From NCBI GenBank assembly GCA_051747265.1, contig JBNJFY010000010.1, forward strand, positions 1 to 64,000: 64,000 bases of DNA, in the 5' to 3' direction. The translations under genes and the position numbers were made by a program. How positions within the stretch are numbered: the stretch's first letter is position 1; each line of letters begins with the position of its first letter. This document shows positions 1 to 9,429 of this stretch, piece after piece. The notes under the pieces were generated by a model. That model worked only from the letters and a program-made list of their open reading frames with translations. It was not told the DNA's origin and ran no database searches. This DNA comes from JBNJFY01 sp051747265 (GTDB lineage Bacteria; Bacteroidota; Rhodothermia; Balneolales; Balneolaceae).

Positions 1-148
1 TTGCTGGTGTTTGCTGAGCATCTGAAGTTACCAGACCGGATCCATACCTTGTTTAACTCATCAAAGGTTACTCACAATTCTTATTATTATCATATGAGCT
101 GAGCTCCCTGTAGGGTGACGCGGCAGAGCCCCGTCACCAAGGACGTTG

Positions 149-185
149 TTGCCGTAGCGGGAGCGGGGTGCTCCCGCTACGGCAA
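149..185. repeat. long perfect hairpin
   Basis: Bases 149-164 (TTGCCGTAGCGGGAGC) are perfectly complementary to 170-185, giving a 16-bp GC-rich stem around a 5-nt loop. No T-tract follows on either strand, so this is not a standard terminator. It is most likely a REP-like palindromic repeat. Confidence 0.75.
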
Positions 186-455
186 CTCCAATCGCTTGGT
201 CGCCGGGCTCCGCCCGGTGACTGTTACCGGAGCTCCGCTCCTCACTGGCACAAGTGATGCTCTGACGGTGTTCCGTTAGGAGTTAAATCCAAACTCGCGC
301 GAGCGTCCGCTCGTGCGAAAACATCAATCTCAAGTCATGCTTCACTACTACGCATCGCATCGTAGCACGGACATCATAAATCCATCCCCCATGTCTTCCG
401 ATAGCATTCGGAATCCATAGGGAGGGACTTTCAACCGAGCTCGAAATACAACCAC

Positions 456-740
456 CAGCACACATACGTGCTCCCTTCAGGGAGCTGGGCGTTACGAGCG
501 ATAGCGAGTAATGCTCTGAGGGTGTACTACTCGCTAGATAATGAAACACCCTCAGTCCGGCTGATGGCACAGTACAAGCCCTACAGCTCATCATTAATCA
601 GCCGTCCAGCTCCCTCATGGCCTTCACACTTCTGAATAGCATATATCACAGAGCCGGCAGGGAGCACGTATATAAAGCCAATAATCAACCATCCACAGCC
701 AGGCATTAAAAAACCCATCTGATAACAACCCCGCCCCGCT
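456..740. repeat. 285-bp direct repeat, copy 1
   Basis: This stretch is repeated almost exactly 495 bases further on (951-1236). The two copies differ by a few substitutions and one inserted T near the 3' end. The left border is blurred because weaker similarity, including a shared GGAGGGACT and CGAGCTCG, continues a little upstream. No open frame spans both copies, so I read it as a recent segmental duplication of non-coding DNA. Confidence 0.85.
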
Positions 741-950
741 AGGGCTGGGTTCGGTGCCAGGATCAGAGCAAATAAGCTTATATGAAAAAACATCGCTAGA
801 CCCACGTAGCTCGGGCATCCCTGCCCGAGAGTGTGCTCATAGCATGTAAAGGCTATTATTTGCTGTCTATAATGCCCCACCCTAAATCCCTCCCCATGTC
901 GCTGTCGCTCCATAGGGAGGGACTCTAATTCGAGCTCGATATCCAATATC

Positions 951-1236
951 CAGCACACATACGTGCTCCCTTCAGGGAGCTGGGCGTTACGAGCGACAGC
1001 GAGTAATGCTCTGAGGGTGTACTACTCGCTAGATAATGAAACACCCTCAGTCCGGCTGATGGCACAGTACAAGCCCTACAGCTCATCATTAATCAGCCGT
1101 CCAGCTCCCTCATGGCCTTCACACTTCTGAATAGCATATATCACAGAGCCGGCAGGGAGCACGTATATAAAGCCAATAATCAACCATCCACAGCCAGGCA
1201 TTAAAAAACCCATCTTGATAACAACCCCGCCCCACT
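951..1236. repeat. 285-bp direct repeat, copy 2
   Basis: Second copy of the element at 456-740, same orientation, nearly identical. An inserted T near 1216 distinguishes it. No short terminal inverted repeat or target-site duplication is obvious, so transposition is not supported; tandem-style duplication is more likely. Confidence 0.85.
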
Positions 1237-1311
1237 AAGGCCGTGATCAATACCAAAATCCAACATCAACCGTCAACCCACTCAGCAAGCCCTCAACAAA
1301 CCTATCCGAGC

Positions 1312-1604
1312 AAAACCGTCGTCCGTCGTCCGACGCCACCACCAGGCAAGCCCCTCCAAACCCACCCCGTAACCACAATGATCCATAGTCAATCGTCGAT
1401 CGTCAACCCAAAGGCAAGCCCCCCACAATCAAACCCGTGAAAATCGTCGTCCGTGGTCCGTCGTCCGACGCTACCACCAGGCAAGCCCACAGAACCCACC
1501 CCGTAACCACGATGGTCCATAGTCAATCGTCGATCGTCACCGCAAAGGCAAGCCCCCACAATCAAACCCGTGAAAACCGTCGTCCGTCGTCCGTCGTCAA
1601 CCCC
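1312..1604. repeat. tandem repeat of about 130 bp, two and a fraction copies
   Basis: Unit 1 (1312-1439) and unit 2 (1440-1572) align along their length. Each starts with a run of GTCGTCCG trinucleotide-like repeats, then ACCACCAGGCAAGCC, then a CCATAGTCAATCGTCGATC block. A partial third unit starts at 1573 and stops at the stop codon of the DUF4175 gene. The repeat is non-coding and could vary in copy number between strains. Confidence 0.8.
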
Positions 1605-4600
1605 CTAACCGCCATCTCGTTCAGTCCGTCGTCCCACCAGCTCAAAATAACGCTCAATCAACCGCTGATATTCGGGCGTGTAAGAAGTAAGGCTCGGATC
1701 GTTGAGGCGTCGCCGGATCTCTTGGCGAAGCTCTTCCAAGGTTACCTGCGGGGCATCCGGCCGGGTGATCTCCTCGGCGGTGCGTCCTTCCCGTTTTTCA
1801 CTTTCACCGCGTTCCTGCATAGCATTGCGGGCTTCCAGCATCTTGGATAAAATATTCTGCTGTCGCTTTACCAAAGTGCCATCAGCCGATCCGCCCCGCA
1901 AGTCTCGGATGGTTTCATCCATCTCCTCGGCAATGCGCTCCAGTTCACTCATCACTTTATCCGTGCCGGATCCACCCGTACCCTTGCGTTGCATCTCGCG
2001 GAGTTGCTGTTTTAATCGCTGCTGCTGTTTGGCCATCTGATTCAGCCGATCCATCTGCGAACGGGTCAACCGATCCCCCTGCATATCGTTGATCATCTGC
2101 TGAATCTGCTGATTCATCTGCTGCTGCTCACCACTCATTTGTTGCAACTGCTCCATCATCTGCTGCATGCTCATGCCACCACCGGCGCCCCCTTGCTGCT
2201 GTTGACGCATAAGTTGATCAATCACATCAATCAGCAAATTATTGATGGTATTAATGCCACCCATGACCTGTCGCTGGGCAAAGGTGGATTGCGAGCGGGA
2301 GCGTTCGGAAAGCTGTTTTACCGATTGATCCAGCATGCGTTCCACCTGCTGTTTGGATCGCACAATGCGGTTATTAAGCTGGGGGACTTCCGAAGCGATC
2401 TGGGTCAGGGAATCCGACCAGTGGATGAACTGCTGCTGAACCTGCTGCTCTTCACGAGCCAGAGTCACAAAACGCGCATTTCCATCTTGGGTAACCTCCG
2501 TATCCCGGATCAGCGATTCCTGCTCTTCGGATAACAAAAGTAAATTTTGGAGCACTTGTCGCAAGGCGGCCAGGTTGATCTGCTGTTGTTGCTGATTCAT
2601 CTGCTGGCGGGCCTGCTGCATCGATTGGGCCTGTTCGGATAACTGCCGGGAGATCTGTTGCTGTCGCTGTTGCAATTGCTGACGCTGTTCGGATGAGAGG
2701 TTATCTTGATTCAACTCTTGTTGCACCTCCTGCATCGCTTGGTTTAAAGAGTCGGATTGGGACTGCAGATCTTGCTCCAATTGAGACATCTCAGACTTCA
2801 TGCGCTCCGGCGCTTCTTCATCTAATTGCTGAATCCGTTCTTGTAGCCGTTGATAATCTTCTTGAAGCTGTTCCTGATTTTTGTGTAGTGTTTGCGAATT
2901 CGAGTCTTGATTACCGGTTTGCTCGCGAAGCTGCTCCTGTTGCTCAGATAGACCTTCCAGTCCTTTGGCCAGCTTATCCAACTCACTATTCAGCTTGAGC
3001 CGTTTGAACAGATCTACGGTACGTTTGAGCCGTTCTTGATAGGCCTGCTCATCAAACTGCAGCTGGTCTAAGGCTTTACGTAGCTCTTGTTGATTCAGAT
3101 CGCCGAGCGATTGCTGCAGTTTTTCCAGCTGCTCCATAATTTCGGGATCGTCGATTTCCTCCATCAAGCGCTGCAGTTCATCATACTGGCGCATGGTTTC
3201 TTCATCCACCATAGACTGCGAATCCAGTTCCTTTTTCAGCTCCTCGAACTGTTTATTGATCTCGTCAACCCGATTTTCAATGGATTCCCGCTGTTCTTTG
3301 ATCTGTTCGAGAGAGCGCTTCTGGTTCCAGTCGTCCCCTTCCTGACGAATGATGGATTCCCGAAACTGCTGGTATTGATTGGACAGGGTATCGTGCGCGG
3401 ACTCTACGGATTCCAGATCGGATTCCACCCGCTCGGACTGATCAGACAGATCGGTGAGATAATCAGTCAGCGACTGAATAGTTAAATGATGTCGGCGTGA
3501 CCATGCCCGTTTATAACCTGAAACTTGATCGTTGTCGTAAACGGATAACAAGTAGATCAGTTCATCACGAGGCTTGAGGTCCAGCGAATCCAGCGCCCAC
3601 AGAAAGGTACCCTCGAAAGAGCGCTCGTTTCTGGAAAATCCATCTAGGGAAATCGTTCGCGTCTGGGTGGAATCATCCCGGAAGGCCGGTTTAATATAGT
3701 AGTGAAGGTTAAGGCTGCGAATGCCATAGTCATCATTTGCCAAGTAGGAGAAGCGTAAACTATCAGTATTAGACTGTTCGGTTCGAACCGGGGGACTGGT
3801 AATGCTGACTCCGGGATACTGATCGGGAACCGAGGTCAAGGAGAAAGCGTAGGGGATGGGATTACTCAACTCTGACGGATCCCGTAGCTCAAACCAGAGG
3901 GAATCTACAGAGGCCTGGTCGCTTCTCGCCGAAATATCGGGCAGGGTAAAGGATCGGTTAAAGCTGGAATCCGAAGCGGGTTCCAGCTGTAGGGTATCCA
4001 CTCCTTGGGAAGAAGTTCGGAAGAGAAAGGCTTGGGACACCGGTTTATTTAGGATCCCGGATAGTGTTACGCGACTCCCTTCCGGCGCTTGAGCACCAGC
4101 AAAGGGATAGGTTTTTTGAATCTGTTCTTTCCGCGTATAATCGGGGGGATCCACCTGAAGTTGAAGGGAACTGAACCGGGGGCGTTGTTGGATATCTATG
4201 CGATATTCAGGCGTGGCATAGCCATCAGTGACCATGTAGTATTGGGCGTCGGTAGTCAGCGTTAGTTGGCGCGAGGAAAGCTTGCGTTGCTCATCGGTCG
4301 GATTCAGCACCGCTTGCCGATAGGAGGATTCCGCCGAGGTTTTTATAAATAGTTGGGTTTGTTCGGGAAGATCGGAGGCAAAAGAAACCGATATGGTAAA
4401 TGGCTGTCCATGCTCCTGTACACTATTTCCCGGAGTTATGGTAAATTCATAGGGGTTCGGCTGCTGAAAGCTTTTCCATGCGGTTATCGTGCGTTTTGCG
4501 GCGTCGAATTGCCACCAGCCGGTTAGCAGCAAGAGAACCAATGCCACTCCAGTTAAGCGCAACGTTTGATGATAAAAGCGGGTAAGGGGCAATTGGCGGT

Positions 4601-5060
4601 CAAACGTTTCCAGATCCTTTCGCAGAGCGGAGATATCCAACTCGGAAAGGTTATGCTCAATAGCCAGGTCCCGAAATTCTTTACCCAGAGGGGTTTCAAG
4701 GGACGATTGATCAGCTAGATCAAAGAGGTAGCGAAGATCTTCATACTGAGGATAGTGTCGGGTAAACCGTTTGAGGTAAGCAGCTACATTCTGAATTGAG
4801 ATACCCAAATTGAGTCGGGTAAACCCCCCATACGAAATCAGGCTGATCGTTGCTACCAACCCCAACCAGATCAGGGACTTGGTTTGAGCCGGCATCCAGA
4901 GTGCCGACTCCAGCCAGATAACCACGGATAAACCCAAAGCCAAAAGTATGAGTCCGGTTCCGGCCAGTATCAGTAGATGGCGGCGTCGTAATTGCCGGAG
5001 ATGATCGCCAATCAATCCTCGGACATCACTCAGTGCATGGGAAGTAGAGGGATCTGTCAA
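1605..5060 (-). CDS. DUF4175-family large membrane protein
   Basis: An 1151-residue protein resembling the DUF4175 family of uncharacterised envelope proteins. Three hydrophobic helices lie at about residues 29-50, 62-79 and 164-182, followed by a beta-rich extracytoplasmic region to about 530. From about 540 to 1090 it is a very long coiled coil, rich in glutamine and glutamate with several QQQQ runs, and a methionine/glycine-rich patch near 960. The reading frame begins with TTG; no in-frame ATG lies near the membrane helices, so the start is uncertain by some codons. Function is unknown; the coiled coil suggests a structural or scaffolding role at the inner membrane. Its 3' end abuts a tandem repeat and its 5' side a MITE-like element. 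Confidence 0.8.
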   Translation of the reverse strand: MTDPSTSHALSDVRGLIGDHLRQLRRRHLLILAGTGLILLALGLSVVIWLESALWMPAQTKSLIWLGLVATISLISYGGFTRLNLGISIQNVAAYLKRFTRHYPQYEDLRYLFDLADQSSLETPLGKEFRDLAIEHNLSELDISALRKDLETFDRQLPLTRFYHQTLRLTGVALVLLLLTGWWQFDAAKRTITAWKSFQQPNPYEFTITPGNSVQEHGQPFTISVSFASDLPEQTQLFIKTSAESSYRQAVLNPTDEQRKLSSRQLTLTTDAQYYMVTDGYATPEYRIDIQQRPRFSSLQLQVDPPDYTRKEQIQKTYPFAGAQAPEGSRVTLSGILNKPVSQAFLFRTSSQGVDTLQLEPASDSSFNRSFTLPDISARSDQASVDSLWFELRDPSELSNPIPYAFSLTSVPDQYPGVSITSPPVRTEQSNTDSLRFSYLANDDYGIRSLNLHYYIKPAFRDDSTQTRTISLDGFSRNERSFEGTFLWALDSLDLKPRDELIYLLSVYDNDQVSGYKRAWSRRHHLTIQSLTDYLTDLSDQSERVESDLESVESAHDTLSNQYQQFRESIIRQEGDDWNQKRSLEQIKEQRESIENRVDEINKQFEELKKELDSQSMVDEETMRQYDELQRLMEEIDDPEIMEQLEKLQQSLGDLNQQELRKALDQLQFDEQAYQERLKRTVDLFKRLKLNSELDKLAKGLEGLSEQQEQLREQTGNQDSNSQTLHKNQEQLQEDYQRLQERIQQLDEEAPERMKSEMSQLEQDLQSQSDSLNQAMQEVQQELNQDNLSSEQRQQLQQRQQQISRQLSEQAQSMQQARQQMNQQQQQINLAALRQVLQNLLLLSEEQESLIRDTEVTQDGNARFVTLAREEQQVQQQFIHWSDSLTQIASEVPQLNNRIVRSKQQVERMLDQSVKQLSERSRSQSTFAQRQVMGGINTINNLLIDVIDQLMRQQQQGGAGGGMSMQQMMEQLQQMSGEQQQMNQQIQQMINDMQGDRLTRSQMDRLNQMAKQQQRLKQQLREMQRKGTGGSGTDKVMSELERIAEEMDETIRDLRGGSADGTLVKRQQNILSKMLEARNAMQERGESEKREGRTAEEITRPDAPQVTLEELRQEIRRRLNDPSLTSYTPEYQRLIERYFELVGRRTERDGG

Positions 5061-5396
5061 AATAACCAGACTTCAATTCAGGGAGTATTATCACAATGCA
5101 GTGTAATATAACTGATGGAAGTCCAAAAACGTATTGGAAAGGGATAAAATCCCACTGAGGCTGGCCAAAAAGTATAATGTATAAACCGCCAAGGTTTCGA
5201 ATACCTTGGCGGTTTGGACTTAAGGCTATAGATATTTTGTCAAACTATCTATCTGGCTTTGCAAAGCTGCCTTTTTGGACAGCCTCAGTGGCCCAGCTTC
5301 AGCTTATTTAAATTCCACGTAAGAAGCCTATACTGCCGCGAGTGTCCGCCTTGCGACGGTAATGGCTATAAATCGTTAGTGGTCAAACTGTATTAA
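5061..5396. other. intergenic region with MITE-like element
   Basis: The gap between the two minus-strand genes is mostly filled by the 138-bp element at 5153-5290. I see no terminator with a T-tract for the SLBB gene and no strong promoter for the DUF4175 gene in the rest. Confidence 0.6.
5153..5290. mobile_element. MITE-like element, copy A (complete)
   Basis: The ends are inverted copies of each other over 20 bp with one mismatch (left 5153-5172, right 5271-5290; core GAGGCTGTCCAAAAAG). Inside is a perfect 13-bp hairpin, 5183-5195 with 5203-5215. No transposase frame fits in 138 bp, so it would need an enzyme in trans. No target-site duplication is clear. Related copies are at 14883-14988 and 18261-18472. 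Confidence 0.75.
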
Positions 5397-7934
5397 TTAA
5401 CGAGTGAGTTGTGTTACGGTGGTCACCACCAGAACTGCGGTAGAGACTACTGTAGAAAGGATACTGATTCGTTCCTGAGGTGACAGCTTAACCAATTCCG
5501 ATTTATTGGGCACGACAATGGTGGCACCGGGTTTTACTTTAGGAAAGTTTTTGATGCCCAAAAAGTTTTTTGTTCTGGAAACCGATCCATTGGGATAGAT
5601 AATGTAGGCTTTGCGCTTCACCGCTTCCTGTCCAAATCCACCCGCCGAGGTGATGTAATGTTTGAACAGGCGTCCTTTCTCGTACCGTACCGAGATTGGA
5701 TACAGAACGGCCCCCTTAACTCGAACTGTTTGCAACTCTTTGGGGACATACAGCGAATCTCCTTCTTCCATCAATAAATCATACTTAGATCCCCGATTCT
5801 CCAAAATATCAGGAAGATTTATGCCGATTTTATCTACCACTTTGCGGCGTTTTTTGAAAATATCGAAGGCTGTACCCTGGGTTAGTAAAGAGTCTCGCGT
5901 ATCGCGTTGGGTACTGCGAGTATATATATCGGTACCCTCCGTTTGTACAATAGCTTGTCGGTAAAGAGTAGCTCCCTCAGGATAAGCATCAGGGGTCAGA
6001 CCTCCGGCTCGTTTGATAATATCGGAGATTCGCTCGGTTTTACTTTTCAGGGTGTAAGTACCCGGATACAATACTTGACCGCCAATTTTAATATCCTGTT
6101 GAACCTCATAGTTGGGAGCCTTGCGGACAAAGATCTTGTCGAACGGCAGGAGACGAAATTGCGAAGCTTCGTCACTTAATCGTAGCGATTCATCCACTTC
6201 AAAATTGTAGATCTCCGCAATTTGATTGGAATACTCCGTACTCTCAATATCATCGACGCGTCTTGATACTTCAATATTGTAAGGAGCGGCACTTTCTTGG
6301 AATCCATCGGCTTGAAAGATGGCGTCTTCCAGGGTCATCTCTTCGGCGAATTTATAGGAACCGGGATTGAGTACGGCTCCCTCTACCGTAATTTCATAAC
6401 TTTCCCTTAAATCGAAAATGGAACTGATTTGAACTACATCTTCGCGTTCCAGGGGGATATTGTGCTGTTCTGGATGTTGTAATAAATCCTTGACCTGGAA
6501 AGAGATGGTGCTCAATTCTAAATTATCTTGTCGACGGTAAATCAATCCACGACCCAAGAAAGCATCTTCTTTCACCCCTTCGGCACGTTGGATTAAGGAA
6601 TATAGAGTAGTAGAGTCGGTCAATTGATAAACCCCGGGCCGATAAACCGCTCCTTTGATCTCTACTCGGTTAGCGTAGCGTTCAATGATCTTGTTCACTT
6701 TCACCTGATCACCGTTTTGGAGCTCAAAAGTATCAAATCGATCCTTGGACACATCATAGACCATCCTTTGCCGATCGCCACTGCGTGTAATTTTTACACG
6801 ATGCTGATACGCTTCTTCGGAAAATCCTCCGGCTATTTCAAACAGGTCGGCCAGGGTTTCCCCGTCTTTTAACTCAAAGAGACCTTTTTGCTTGACATAG
6901 CCTTCCAGTTTCACCCGGTTTTTATAGGGTCGGATTTTAATGATGTCTTGATCCCGTAAACGAATATTATCGGATTGGTCGCCACTGACCAGAAAATCAT
7001 AAATATCAAATTGGGCTACGATTTCATTATTTCGAATAACCTCAATATTCCGAAAAGTACCGTTCACACTGGGGCCGCCCGCTGAATACAAGGCATTAAA
7101 TACTGTTGCCAGGGATGGAATGGTATAGGTACCCGGAGTATTAACTTCGCCCACCATGTGTACACTGATACTTCGAATGGACCCCAGGGAAAGTTGAAAA
7201 TAAACTGGTGGACTATCTTCGCTGGCCGTAGAACTCAACCCGGAATAGATTTTGGATAATTCAGTGCGGAGTTTGTCTTCCGCTTCCTCAATGCTCAAAC
7301 CATTCAGATAGATAGGTCCGATATTACTGATATTTACCGCGCCATCTGGGCTGATGGACAGTTGGTACGTATTTTCGGCCGCTCCCCAGATATCAATAAC
7401 AATCTGGTCACCGGGTCCCAGCTGGTAGTTTTGGGGGGTGGGAATATTCAAGGAGGGGGTAAAGGTAACTTTGGCCTTATTGAATAGGCTGTACCCATAA
7501 ATTTGCTTGCGTAGTTTTTGACGTCGTTGTTGGGCACTGTCTACGGGAGTCGCAAACAGGGAATCCATCATAAATAATGAATCTTGCCGGGTCATCATGC
7601 TATCCGGCATATACCAGGAAGGCTGATCACGCAGTCGGTCACCAGTAATTTGGCCTGTTGATCGAGAATCGCCCTGCATGCGCACATCCCGCAATCTGCT
7701 TTTTAAACGATTGACTTCACTGCTAGACATCCCTCTAGCTTGGGCCAATTGGCCAATCTGCTCGATGGAAAGCCCGCGCTCTTGAGCACGTTCCCAAAAT
7801 TGCTGAATCTGCTGGTCGGATAGTTGATCGACGCGGATGTTTTTGAAATCAATGCCGCTGATATCCTGAGCATACAATTGCAATGACATCCCGATAAATA
7901 GGGTCAGTAGAGTCAAGCTAAGCTTACGAAGCAT
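5397..7934 (-). CDS. SLBB-domain polysaccharide export outer-membrane protein (Wza-like)
   Basis: An 845-residue exported protein of the polysaccharide export family. I place the start at the ATG at 7934, because a clear signal peptide follows (MLRKLSLTLLTLFIGMSLQ, then YAQ); the frame is open for 34 more codons upstream but those would bury it. After a linker comes the Poly_export domain (about residues 165-240, with YQLGPGDQIVIDIWG). Then come several SLBB beta-grasp repeats with the typical VKGAV/GxVxxPGxY pattern, to a short hydrophobic C-terminus. The family forms outer-membrane channels for capsule or exopolysaccharide. No Wzc kinase, flippase or polymerase gene is adjacent, so its substrate is unknown. 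GT2 and GT4 genes are nearby but not in the same unit. Confidence 0.9.
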   Translation of the reverse strand: MLRKLSLTLLTLFIGMSLQLYAQDISGIDFKNIRVDQLSDQQIQQFWERAQERGLSIEQIGQLAQARGMSSSEVNRLKSRLRDVRMQGDSRSTGQITGDRLRDQPSWYMPDSMMTRQDSLFMMDSLFATPVDSAQQRRQKLRKQIYGYSLFNKAKVTFTPSLNIPTPQNYQLGPGDQIVIDIWGAAENTYQLSISPDGAVNISNIGPIYLNGLSIEEAEDKLRTELSKIYSGLSSTASEDSPPVYFQLSLGSIRSISVHMVGEVNTPGTYTIPSLATVFNALYSAGGPSVNGTFRNIEVIRNNEIVAQFDIYDFLVSGDQSDNIRLRDQDIIKIRPYKNRVKLEGYVKQKGLFELKDGETLADLFEIAGGFSEEAYQHRVKITRSGDRQRMVYDVSKDRFDTFELQNGDQVKVNKIIERYANRVEIKGAVYRPGVYQLTDSTTLYSLIQRAEGVKEDAFLGRGLIYRRQDNLELSTISFQVKDLLQHPEQHNIPLEREDVVQISSIFDLRESYEITVEGAVLNPGSYKFAEEMTLEDAIFQADGFQESAAPYNIEVSRRVDDIESTEYSNQIAEIYNFEVDESLRLSDEASQFRLLPFDKIFVRKAPNYEVQQDIKIGGQVLYPGTYTLKSKTERISDIIKRAGGLTPDAYPEGATLYRQAIVQTEGTDIYTRSTQRDTRDSLLTQGTAFDIFKKRRKVVDKIGINLPDILENRGSKYDLLMEEGDSLYVPKELQTVRVKGAVLYPISVRYEKGRLFKHYITSAGGFGQEAVKRKAYIIYPNGSVSRTKNFLGIKNFPKVKPGATIVVPNKSELVKLSPQERISILSTVVSTAVLVVTTVTQLTR

Positions 7935-8093
7935 CCTGATGTTTATTTGATGATTTTCTTGGCTGAGTTGGGCCACTTTTATAGAAGCCTCGAATTTAGG
8001 AAAAATTACACCGATTTCAGAATTGACCATGACCATTGGACTAGGAAAAGACTTTTCTGTTCCGATGTGAATATATTCATGTCCTTGAAGGGG

Positions 8094-8978
8094 TTACAAG
8101 TCGTTCAAACTACGGTCATTTGCCGCTTTGAATTTTCCGCCCTCTTCGACCACTTGTATTAATTCATGATGAGCATCATGTTCCAGATAGAAATGCCACT
8201 CTTCCTCCACAGCCTGTTTGAGCACGCGCTTCTTCTCTTCCAGCGTGTCGATAGCACACATATCGTATCCCATTACCCAGGGCAAGGGAACATGCGCGGC
8301 GGTGGGAATGAGATCGGCGGCAAACACGAGCTTTTGTTGCCCGGTTTGCAATAAGGGGAGCTGTTGGCCGCGAGAATGACCATTCACAATGATCGTCCCC
8401 AATCCTGGTTCGTAGGTGTGGAATTGATCCACGGTTTTTAACTGCCCCTCTTTTTTGGCTTGCTTTAACGGATTGATGTTCTCGGCTAAGAACGACGCTT
8501 TTTCTCGATCATTGGGATGGATGGCGTTTTCCCACTGCGCTTCGGTCACCCAATGGGTAGCATTGGGAAAGGTCAAGGCTAATTCGCCATCTTCATTATA
8601 ATAGGTGGAGCCCCCACAGTGATCAAAATGTAGATGTGTAAACACCATATCGGTAATATCCTCTGGCTCAAAACCGTGAAAGGCCAGAGAATCCATCAGG
8701 TTATACGTTGAATAATCCAGCTCATAGATGTTTTTGAACTTCTCATCAAACTTGGTTCCACTGCCGCTGTCTATTAAATAGATCCGACCCGTTTCGTTGG
8801 ATTTGATCAGCAGGCAGCGCATAGCCATGGGAATGCGGTTATTGTCATCTGGTTGTATCTGGCGGCTCCACAAGTTTTTTGGGACCACACCAAACATGGC
8901 ACCGCCATCCAGGGCAAATCTTCCAGCATCTATAGTGTATAGTTCAAAGGGTCCGAATGTAGTGTGTGTTAGTTCCAT
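8094..8978 (-). CDS. metallo-beta-lactamase-fold hydrolase
   Basis: A 294-residue MBL-fold enzyme. The zinc-binding motif HLHFDH is at residues 115-120; further ligands are likely the His in NGHSRG, the Asp in FAADLIP and the His cluster near the C-terminus. Overall layout resembles the N-acyl homoserine lactonase/AttM-like branch, but many cytoplasmic hydrolases share it, so I do not assign a substrate. There is no signal peptide. It lies 44 bases after the MerR regulator gene on the same strand, so the two are probably cotranscribed. Confidence 0.88.
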   Translation of the reverse strand: MELTHTTFGPFELYTIDAGRFALDGGAMFGVVPKNLWSRQIQPDDNNRIPMAMRCLLIKSNETGRIYLIDSGSGTKFDEKFKNIYELDYSTYNLMDSLAFHGFEPEDITDMVFTHLHFDHCGGSTYYNEDGELALTFPNATHWVTEAQWENAIHPNDREKASFLAENINPLKQAKKEGQLKTVDQFHTYEPGLGTIIVNGHSRGQQLPLLQTGQQKLVFAADLIPTAAHVPLPWVMGYDMCAIDTLEEKKRVLKQAVEEEWHFYLEHDAHHELIQVVEEGGKFKAANDRSLNDL

Positions 8979-9022
8979 AGCTATTTCGAGGTTCTCTGAT
9001 TTAAAAATCTGTAGTAATGTGG

Positions 9023-9364
9023 TTATAAACGATCCAGTAAATTGGATAGAAAATAGCGGATTTCTTTCAGGTCACGTTTTAAAGCAACATCCATTGCCGG
9101 GGCAGAACTAGAATTTGATTGATTGCCCTCTTCCGCTTCTTGTTGCAAAATCTGTTTGGCACCGGCAGTACTATATTGTTCTTCACGAATGAGTTCTTTC
9201 AATCGCAGCGCCACATTAAGATGCTCTTCTTTATAAATGCGTTTACCACCACTATTTTTACCAGGGGATAGATCTTCGAAAATCGTCTCCCAATAACGTA
9301 ATACGTGGGGTTCGACCCCGGTAATTTCGCTGACCTCTCCGATACTGTAATAAAGTTTTTTCAT
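9023..9364 (-). CDS. MerR-family transcriptional regulator
   Basis: A 113-residue protein with a MerR winged helix-turn-helix at residues 5-72 (YSIGEVSEITGVEPHVLRYW, then GGKRIYKEEH). The C-terminal part is short, with a helical segment and a Ser/Asn linker and no cysteine metal-binding loop, so it is not a classical metal sensor. It resembles the short MerR proteins common in Bacteroidota. Its gene is divergent from the GT2 gene across only 65 bases and heads a likely two-gene unit with the MBL hydrolase. Confidence 0.88.
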   Translation of the reverse strand: MKKLYYSIGEVSEITGVEPHVLRYWETIFEDLSPGKNSGGKRIYKEEHLNVALRLKELIREEQYSTAGAKQILQQEAEEGNQSNSSSAPAMDVALKRDLKEIRYFLSNLLDRL

Positions 9365-9429
9365 ACTGGGCGAATCCTGTATCTTGGTTCATCTCCCTAA
9401 AAAACGCACAATATGTACTATAAGTCAAC

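Larger units (their letters stand above)
1..1604. other. repeat-rich non-coding segment
   Basis: I find no credible gene in these 1.6 kb. Open frames here are short, lack recognisable domains and overlap the repeats listed separately. The segment holds several inverted repeats, for example GGTGACG at 114-120 pairing with 132-138 and the long hairpin at 149-185. It also holds a 285-bp direct duplication and a tandem repeat next to the 3' end of the DUF4175 gene. It is probably a decaying intergenic repeat island of the same kind as those at 14.3-15.0 kb and 17.4-19.0 kb. Confidence 0.7.

Noticed and set aside
283..958. Minus-strand open frames over the first repeat island
   Set aside because: Short, without domains or start signals, and one is largely made of the 285-bp repeat; composition looks non-coding.
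1243..1850. Plus-strand frames over the tandem repeat
   Set aside because: They are created by the repeat unit and run antisense into the DUF4175 gene.
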